A stretch of 64,000 nt of DNA from Spirilliplanes yamanashiensis (GTDB lineage Bacteria > Actinomycetota > Actinomycetes > Mycobacteriales > Micromonosporaceae): assembly GCF_016863475.1 (NCBI RefSeq), contig NZ_BOOY01000026.1, forward strand, positions 248,001 through 312,000. The letters are read 5' to 3'. Below the pieces are notes generated by a model. It saw nothing but the letters and a program-made list of their open reading frames with translations, searched no databases and was not told the origin of the DNA. A program made the translations under genes and the position numbers. Position 1 is the stretch's first letter. Every line of letters begins with the position of its first letter. Shown one piece after another: positions 59,886 to 64,000 of this stretch.

Positions 59886-60797
59886 ATGACGCGAGTGGCG
59901 GCGATCGACTGCGGCACGAACTCCATCCGGCTGCTGGTGACCGACGACGGCACGGCGGACCTGACCCGGCGGATGGAGATCGTCCGGCTCGGCGAGGGCG
60001 TCGACCGCACGGGCCGGCTGTCGGACGCGGCGCTGGAGCGCACGGAGCGCGCGCTGCGCTCGTACGCGGCGGCGATCGAGGAGCTGGGCGCGACGAAGGT
60101 GCGGATGTGCGCCACGTCGGCCTCGCGGGACGCCTCCAACGCGGCGGACTTCCGGGCGATGGTGCGCGGCATCCTCGGCGTGGACCCGGAGGTCATCTCG
60201 GGCGACGAGGAGGCCCGGCTGTCGTTCGCGGGCGCGGTGCGCGGCCTGACCGCGGCGGCGCCGTACCTGGTGGTGGACATCGGCGGCGGCTCGACCGAGT
60301 TCGTCACCGGCACCGACTCGGTCGCCGCGGCGCTGAGCGTGGACGTCGGCTGCGTGCGGATGACCGAGCGGCACCTGCACGGCGACCCGCCGACGGCGGC
60401 GGAGGTGGCCGCGGCGGAGGCCGACATCACGGCGGCCGTCGACCGGGCGCTCGCGGCCGTGGACGGCCGCGCGGCCGCCACGCTGGTCGGCCTCGCCGGG
60501 TCGGTCACGACCGTGGCGGCACTGGCTCAGGGCCTGCCCGGGTACGACCCGGTGCGCATCCACCACGCCCGCATCTCGTACGCCGACGTGGCCCGGGTGA
60601 CAGCGGAGCTGCTGGCCGCCCCGGTGGCGGACCGGCTGGCGCTGCCGGTCATGCACCCGGGCCGGGCGGACGTGATCGGGGCGGGCGCCCTGGTGCTGCG
60701 GGTCGTCATGGAGCGCTCGGGCCACGACGCGGTGGTGGCCAGCGAGCACGACATCCTGGACGGCATCGCCTACTCCATGATTGACGGCACTTCGTAA
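59886..60797 (+). CDS. ppx: Exopolyphosphatase/guanosine pentaphosphatase family protein
   Basis: This 303-residue protein is of the short actinobacterial Ppx/GppA kind (actin-like ASKHA fold). The phosphate-binding loops are AAIDCGTNSIRLLV (5-18) and VVDIGGGSTEFVTG (about 130-143). Both E/D catalytic residues (DEEARLSF) are present. It would remove phosphate from polyphosphate or pppGpp. The long C-terminal domains of the E. coli enzyme are absent, as in mycobacterial Ppx1. It follows argA by 10 bp. A 389-bp stretch without a clear gene comes next. Confidence 0.93.
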   Translation: MTRVAAIDCGTNSIRLLVTDDGTADLTRRMEIVRLGEGVDRTGRLSDAALERTERALRSYAAAIEELGATKVRMCATSASRDASNAADFRAMVRGILGVDPEVISGDEEARLSFAGAVRGLTAAAPYLVVDIGGGSTEFVTGTDSVAAALSVDVGCVRMTERHLHGDPPTAAEVAAAEADITAAVDRALAAVDGRAAATLVGLAGSVTTVAALAQGLPGYDPVRIHHARISYADVARVTAELLAAPVADRLALPVMHPGRADVIGAGALVLRVVMERSGHDAVVASEHDILDGIAYSMIDGTS

Positions 60798-61186
60798 AGC
60801 ACAGCGGGGCTGGGCGCCACCGGCCACCTGACCACCTCCGTGGTGCCCAGCGCCGCCGGACCGCACCGCAAGTGCCACGCGCTCACCGCGCCGGCGCCGG
60901 CCCACCTGCTCGACGACAGCGGCCAGCCGCAGGGCCTGCCGCCCCGCATCGGCGGCAGCGAGGCGGTCGCCGTCATCCTCGTCGCCGCCGGCGTGGTCGT
61001 CTCCGTGTGGACGGGCGCCGCTCCACCGGGCTCGCCGGGTGGCCGGGGCGCGCGCTGCACGCGTCCACCGAACCCGACTCCGTCGCCGTCCACATAACAC
61101 CTGCGTAACGGGGCAGCGGAGCGACGGGTGTGATCGCTACCGTTCCGGCGTTCGTTTCGCTGTGAGTTTCCTGGAGAGGTAGTCCC
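60798..61186. other. 389-bp stretch without a convincing gene; possible remnant
   Basis: No intact gene is supported here. One plus-strand frame (from about 60803) reads to about 61010 and includes a hydrophobic run EAVAVILVAAGVVVSV. A neighbouring frame continues with coding-looking STGLAGWPGRALHASTEPDSVAV up to TAA near 61107. A single frameshift around 61015-61030 would join them. There is no start signal and I recognise no family, so it may be a decayed small membrane protein. The last 80 bp should hold the promoter of the next gene. Confidence 0.3.
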
Positions 61187-61639
61187 GTGACGCACCCGGT
61201 AGCGCCGCCGCCCGCGGAGTCCCAGCAGGGCCCGAGCCCCGAGGGTGCGGTCCCGCCGCCCCCGCCGATCCCCGGCCACCCGGGCGAGCAGAAGAAGTCC
61301 GGCAAGGCCCGCATCCTCGGCATCGTCGGCACGATCCTCGTCGTGCTCGTCGTCATCGGCCTCAAGACCGGCCTGCGCAGCGTGTTCGACTCCGACCCGC
61401 TGAAGGACGCGGCCGCCGGCACCTGCGTGACCGACACGCCGAAGGCCGAGGACACGGAGATCGTGCCGTGCGGCGACGCCAAGGCCGCCTTCACGGTCGC
61501 CGGCCGCGTCGACGACGTGTCGAAGGCCAAGATCGACGCCAACCCGAACGGCGAGCTGTGCGCCGCCTACCCGACGGCGGAGTACACGCTCTGGTCGTCG
61601 GAGGAGTACCTGCTCTGCCTCGCGCCCAACAAGAAGTGA
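61187..61639 (+). CDS. Small membrane-anchored extracytoplasmic protein (LppU-like layout)
   Basis: This 150-residue protein has a Pro-rich cytoplasmic head (about 1-38), one membrane helix (about 43-60) and an extracytoplasmic domain of about 85 residues with four Cys (AGTCVTDT, VPCGDA, GELCAAY, YLLCLA), likely two disulfides. The C-terminal domain resembles the small LppU/SCO3897-type domain of actinobacteria (moderately sure). The start GTG 61187 has GGAGAGG about 10 nt before. A GC hairpin follows. Function unknown. Confidence 0.7.
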   Translation: MTHPVAPPPAESQQGPSPEGAVPPPPPIPGHPGEQKKSGKARILGIVGTILVVLVVIGLKTGLRSVFDSDPLKDAAAGTCVTDTPKAEDTEIVPCGDAKAAFTVAGRVDDVSKAKIDANPNGELCAAYPTAEYTLWSSEEYLLCLAPNKK

Positions 61640-61645
61640 CGGCCC

Positions 61646-61678
61646 GGCCCGCCGGCACCCCCGCGGGGCCGGCGGGCC
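61646..61678 (+). terminator. GC hairpin after the small membrane protein
   Basis: 61646-61656 pairs perfectly with 61668-61678 (11 bp); the loop itself can pair further (CCCGCGGG). It starts 7 bp after the stop. Confidence 0.65.
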
Positions 61679-61702
61679 GCCGCCCGTGATGTGCTGAGGC
61701 GC

Positions 61703-62440
61703 GTGACGACGCGTACCCCGGCCGAGGTGGTGGCGCACGCGGCCGGCGCCGCGGATCTGGCCGCGCTCGACGCGCGGATCACCGACTGCTTCGCCTGCCC
61801 GCGCCTCGTCGCGTGGCGCGAGGAGGTCGCCGCGGTGCGCCGCGCCGCCTTCCGCGACCAGCTGTACTGGGGCCGGCCCATCCCCGGCATGGGCCCCGCC
61901 GACGCCGCCGTCGGCATCCTCGGCCTCGCGCCCGCCGCGCACGGCGGCAACCGCACCGGCCGCATCTTCACCGGCGACCGCTCCGGCGACGTGCTGTTCG
62001 CCGCCCTGCACCGGGCCGGCCTCGCCAACCAGGCCACCAGCGTCTCCCGCGACGACGGCCTCGAGGTGCGGCACACCCGGATCTTCCCGGCCGTGCGTTG
62101 TGCCCCGCCCGACAACAAGCCCACCCCGGCCGAGCGCGACACCTGCGCGCCCTGGGTGCACCGCGAGGTCCAGCTCATCGCGCCCACGCTCAAGGTGGTC
62201 GTGGCGCTCGGCGGCTTCGCCTGGGCGGCCTGGTGGCCCGTCCTGCGCGCCGTCTACGGGGTGCGCCCGCCGTCGCCGCGGCCGGCGTTCGGGCACGGGG
62301 CACTCTGGAGCGCGCCGGGCCTGCCGCACCTGCTCGGCTGCTACCACGTCAGCCAGCAGAACACGTTCACCGGCCGGCTGACCCCTGGGATGCTGGACGA
62401 CATCATGGCGCGCGCGAAGGAGCTCGCGGGGCTGGCATGA
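61703..62440 (+). CDS. udgB: Family-5 uracil-DNA glycosylase (UDGb type)
   Basis: This 245-residue enzyme removes uracil and other deaminated bases from DNA. The active-site motif GLAPAAHGGNRTGRIF (about 72-87) and the second motif HVSQQNTFTGRLT match family 5 (UDGb), which lacks the Asp or Asn of other families. Cys residues in DCFACP, RCAPPD and DTCAPW would bind a 4Fe-4S cluster. The usual HPS of motif 2 is HVS here, a small change. The start GTG 61703 has GAGG nearby; a GTG at 61691 is possible. Its stop overlaps the DUF4129 gene ATG. Confidence 0.92.
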   Translation: MTTRTPAEVVAHAAGAADLAALDARITDCFACPRLVAWREEVAAVRRAAFRDQLYWGRPIPGMGPADAAVGILGLAPAAHGGNRTGRIFTGDRSGDVLFAALHRAGLANQATSVSRDDGLEVRHTRIFPAVRCAPPDNKPTPAERDTCAPWVHREVQLIAPTLKVVVALGGFAWAAWWPVLRAVYGVRPPSPRPAFGHGALWSAPGLPHLLGCYHVSQQNTFTGRLTPGMLDDIMARAKELAGLA

Positions 62441-63156
62441 TTCAGCGGATGGACCTCGCCGCGCTGCGCCGCTGGTGGCCGCTGGCCGCCGTCGCCGTGC
62501 TGCTCGGCGTCGCCGCGTTCGCCGCCGGGCACTCGTCGCCGCAGCTGGAGCGCATCGAGCCCGGCCTGCAGATCACCATCGGCCCCGACCAGAGCGACCG
62601 CTTCGAAGACGTCGCCCGGCCGCCCCAGGAGGCCCCGGCCGGGGTCCCCGAGGACCCGGGCGCCGGCCTGCCCGAGTGGGTCACCCGCGCCGCCCTGATC
62701 GTGGTCGGCGTCCTGGCCGCCGGCGTCGTGCTGCTCGTCGTCGCCGCGCTCGTGCGCGACCAGCTGCGCCGCCGCGCCCGCCGGCCCGGCCCCCGGGCCG
62801 CCGAGGAGCCCGCCGCCCAGCCCGCCGACGACGTCGTCGCCGCGCTCGACGCCGGCCTGCAGGACCTGTCCGACACCGACCGCGACCCGCGCCGCGCCGT
62901 CATCGCCTGCTGGGTCCGCCTCGAACAGGCCGCCGCCGCGGCCGGCACCCCGCGCCGCCCCGGCGACACGCCCGCCGACCTCGTCGGCCGGCTGCTCGCC
63001 GAGCAGCGGGTCGCCGCCGGCGTGCTCGCCGACCTGGCCGGGGTGTACCGCCAGGCCCGGTACGCCACCCACCTGGTCGACGAGCGGATGCGCGCCGACG
63101 CCCGCGACGCCCTCCAGCGGCTGCGCGCCGACCTGTCGACGGGCCCCCGGGCATGA
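62437..63156 (+). CDS. DUF4129 membrane protein
   Basis: This 239-residue protein has two membrane helices (about 13-31 and 83-107), a loop outside, and a C-terminal cytoplasmic DUF4129 domain with RRAVIACWVRLEQAA, GDTPADLVGRLL and the YRQARYATHLVDERMRADARDAL helix. DUF4129 proteins are found with MoxR ATPases and DUF58 or transglutaminase-like proteins. This matches the following genes. The start ATG 62437 overlaps the glycosylase stop (ATGA); an ATG at 62449 is an alternative. Function is unknown beyond this association. Confidence 0.9.
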   Translation: MIQRMDLAALRRWWPLAAVAVLLGVAAFAAGHSSPQLERIEPGLQITIGPDQSDRFEDVARPPQEAPAGVPEDPGAGLPEWVTRAALIVVGVLAAGVVLLVVAALVRDQLRRRARRPGPRAAEEPAAQPADDVVAALDAGLQDLSDTDRDPRRAVIACWVRLEQAAAAAGTPRRPGDTPADLVGRLLAEQRVAAGVLADLAGVYRQARYATHLVDERMRADARDALQRLRADLSTGPRA

Positions 63157-63755
63157 GCGCGGACGAGGACCGCGGGCTCGACCTGCTGTTCGGCGCCGCG
63201 CCCGAGGCCGAGGAGGCGCCGGCCGAGGAGGACGCGCCGCGGCGCGCCGGCGGCGTCGGCTGGTGGGTCAAGAACGCCCTGGCCATCGCCCTGCTCACCG
63301 CTGCGGCCGTCGGCGGCATGCGGCTGGTCGGCGTGCGGCTGCCCGTGGTGCTGCTCGCCGCCGGGTTCGTGGCGCTGCGCGCGCTGTGGCTGATCGTCGC
63401 CGCCGTCGCCCCGCCGCCCGCCCCGCGCGCCGCCGCCCGCACCAGCCCCGCCGACAACGAGGGCCACTACCGGTTCTCCTCAGGCGACGCGCTGCGCACC
63501 GCCGTACGCCGCTGGGAGAACCGCCTGCAGGGTCCCGCCGACGCGGCGCGGTTCTCGCGTAACGTGCTGCCGGTGCTCGCCGAACTGGCCGACGAGCGCC
63601 TCCGGCAGCGGCACGGGCTCACCCGCGCGTCCGACCCGCAGCGCGCCCGCGCGCTGCTCGGCGAGCCACTGTGGCGGCTGCTCGACGACCCGCACCGCAA
63701 GCCCCCGAAGGCCAAGGAGTGGGCCGCCCACGTGCAGGCCCTGGAGAAGCTGTGA
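63153..63755 (+). CDS. Two-TM protein of the MoxR-DUF4129 operon
   Basis: This 200-residue protein has an acidic head (EAEEAPAEEDAP), two helices (about 36-55 and 60-85) and a basic, helical cytoplasmic tail with DALRTAVRRWENRLQ and RARALLGEPLWRLLDDP. Such proteins occur between DUF4129 and moxR genes in actinobacteria; no name or function is established. Its ATG overlaps the DUF4129 stop and its stop overlaps the frame of the next gene. Confidence 0.82.
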   Translation: MSADEDRGLDLLFGAAPEAEEAPAEEDAPRRAGGVGWWVKNALAIALLTAAAVGGMRLVGVRLPVVLLAAGFVALRALWLIVAAVAPPPAPRAAARTSPADNEGHYRFSSGDALRTAVRRWENRLQGPADAARFSRNVLPVLAELADERLRQRHGLTRASDPQRARALLGEPLWRLLDDPHRKPPKAKEWAAHVQALEKL

Positions 63756-63769
63756 CGAGAGGAATGTCC

Positions 63770-64000
63770 GTGGCTGAGCAGCACGCGATCGCCCCGCACG
63801 AGGTGGGACGGCTGGCGCGCGCCGTGCTGGAGAGCGTCGGCAGCGTCGTCGTCGGCAAGCGCGACGCGCTCGAGCTGGTGCTCGCCGGCATCCTCGCGGG
63901 CGGCCACGTGCTGCTGGAGGACCTGCCCGGCCTCGGCAAGACGCTGACGGCCCGCACCTTCGCCCAGGCCCTCGGCCTGGACTTCCGGCGCCTCCAGTTC
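63770..64000 (+). CDS. MoxR-family AAA ATPase (5' part, runs off the window)
   Basis: The first 77 residues of a MoxR-type AAA+ ATPase are present. They contain VVGKRDALELVLAGILAGGHVLLEDLPGLGKTLTA, with Walker A at DLPGLGKT, and DFRRLQF, where the family normally continues with TPDLMPSD. MoxR proteins act as chaperones in the maturation of protein complexes, often with a DUF58 protein encoded next. The start is taken at GTG 63770 because GAGAGGA (63757-63763) is 6 nt before it; ATG 63764 and GTG 63752 are in frame but badly spaced from it. The gene is cut by the window edge. Confidence 0.93.
   Translation, partial: MAEQHAIAPHEVGRLARAVLESVGSVVVGKRDALELVLAGILAGGHVLLEDLPGLGKTLTARTFAQALGLDFRRLQF

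Overview
The window is very GC-rich, with coding third positions dominated by G and C, many GTG starts and 4-bp ATGA/GTGA stop-start overlaps. This points to a filamentous actinobacterium. Several actinobacterial gene orders are present (purN-purH; mfd-SurA-like-mazG; eno-ftsB-DUF501; cslA-glxA-GH6). A Micromonosporaceae-type host (Actinoplanes/Dactylosporangium/Micromonospora relatives) is my inference; no rRNA or single decisive marker is present. I see no insertion sequence, integrase, phage gene, tRNA, rRNA or CRISPR array.

Layout. 1-8.1 kb: purine synthesis (purN, purH), a pentapeptide-repeat protein, a peptide-type ABC binding lipoprotein, malate dehydrogenase, an MBL-fold hydrolase and isocitrate dehydrogenase. 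8.1-10.7 kb: a decayed metallophosphoesterase gene, a structured intergenic stretch that may encode a small RNA, galT and a DeoR-type regulator.

10.7-26.7 kb: a surface-polysaccharide locus. Its core is six translationally coupled minus-strand genes (Wzz/BY-kinase-like protein, O-antigen-ligase-like protein, APH-like kinase, PAPS sulfotransferase, flippase, methyltransferase) ending in tandem hairpins. Around it lie a second sulfotransferase, a GT2 and a WecG/TagA glycosyltransferase, two GH26-like secreted proteins, a secreted beta-propeller and an APS kinase fused to a degenerate ATP-sulfurylase domain. Together they look like a pathway that assembles, exports and sulfates a cell-surface glycan, with its own PAPS supply. 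This is the strongest candidate for an undescribed system.

26.8-37.1 kb: a four-gene ABC export operon, a two-TM protein of unknown function, a stand-alone LigD-type polymerase domain, a GH46 chitosanase with a clear operator-like palindrome, two small unknown genes and ppc. 37.4-47.9 kb: a lysyl-oxidase-like secreted copper enzyme, then a cslA-glxA-GH6 locus (hyphal-tip beta-glucan synthesis). Next to it are an orphan hypX (CO-forming hydrogenase maturation factor) and a second GH6 whose catalytic Asp is Gly. CslA has an unusual Glu/Ala/Pro tail of about 190 residues.

48.1-64.0 kb: housekeeping genes mfd, a SurA-like lipoprotein, mazG, a DUF885 peptidase, an alpha/beta hydrolase, a PilZ protein, eno, an ftsB-like gene, DUF501, argA-type acetyltransferase, ppx, a small membrane protein, a family-5 uracil-DNA glycosylase, and the start of a DUF4129/MoxR operon that runs off the window.
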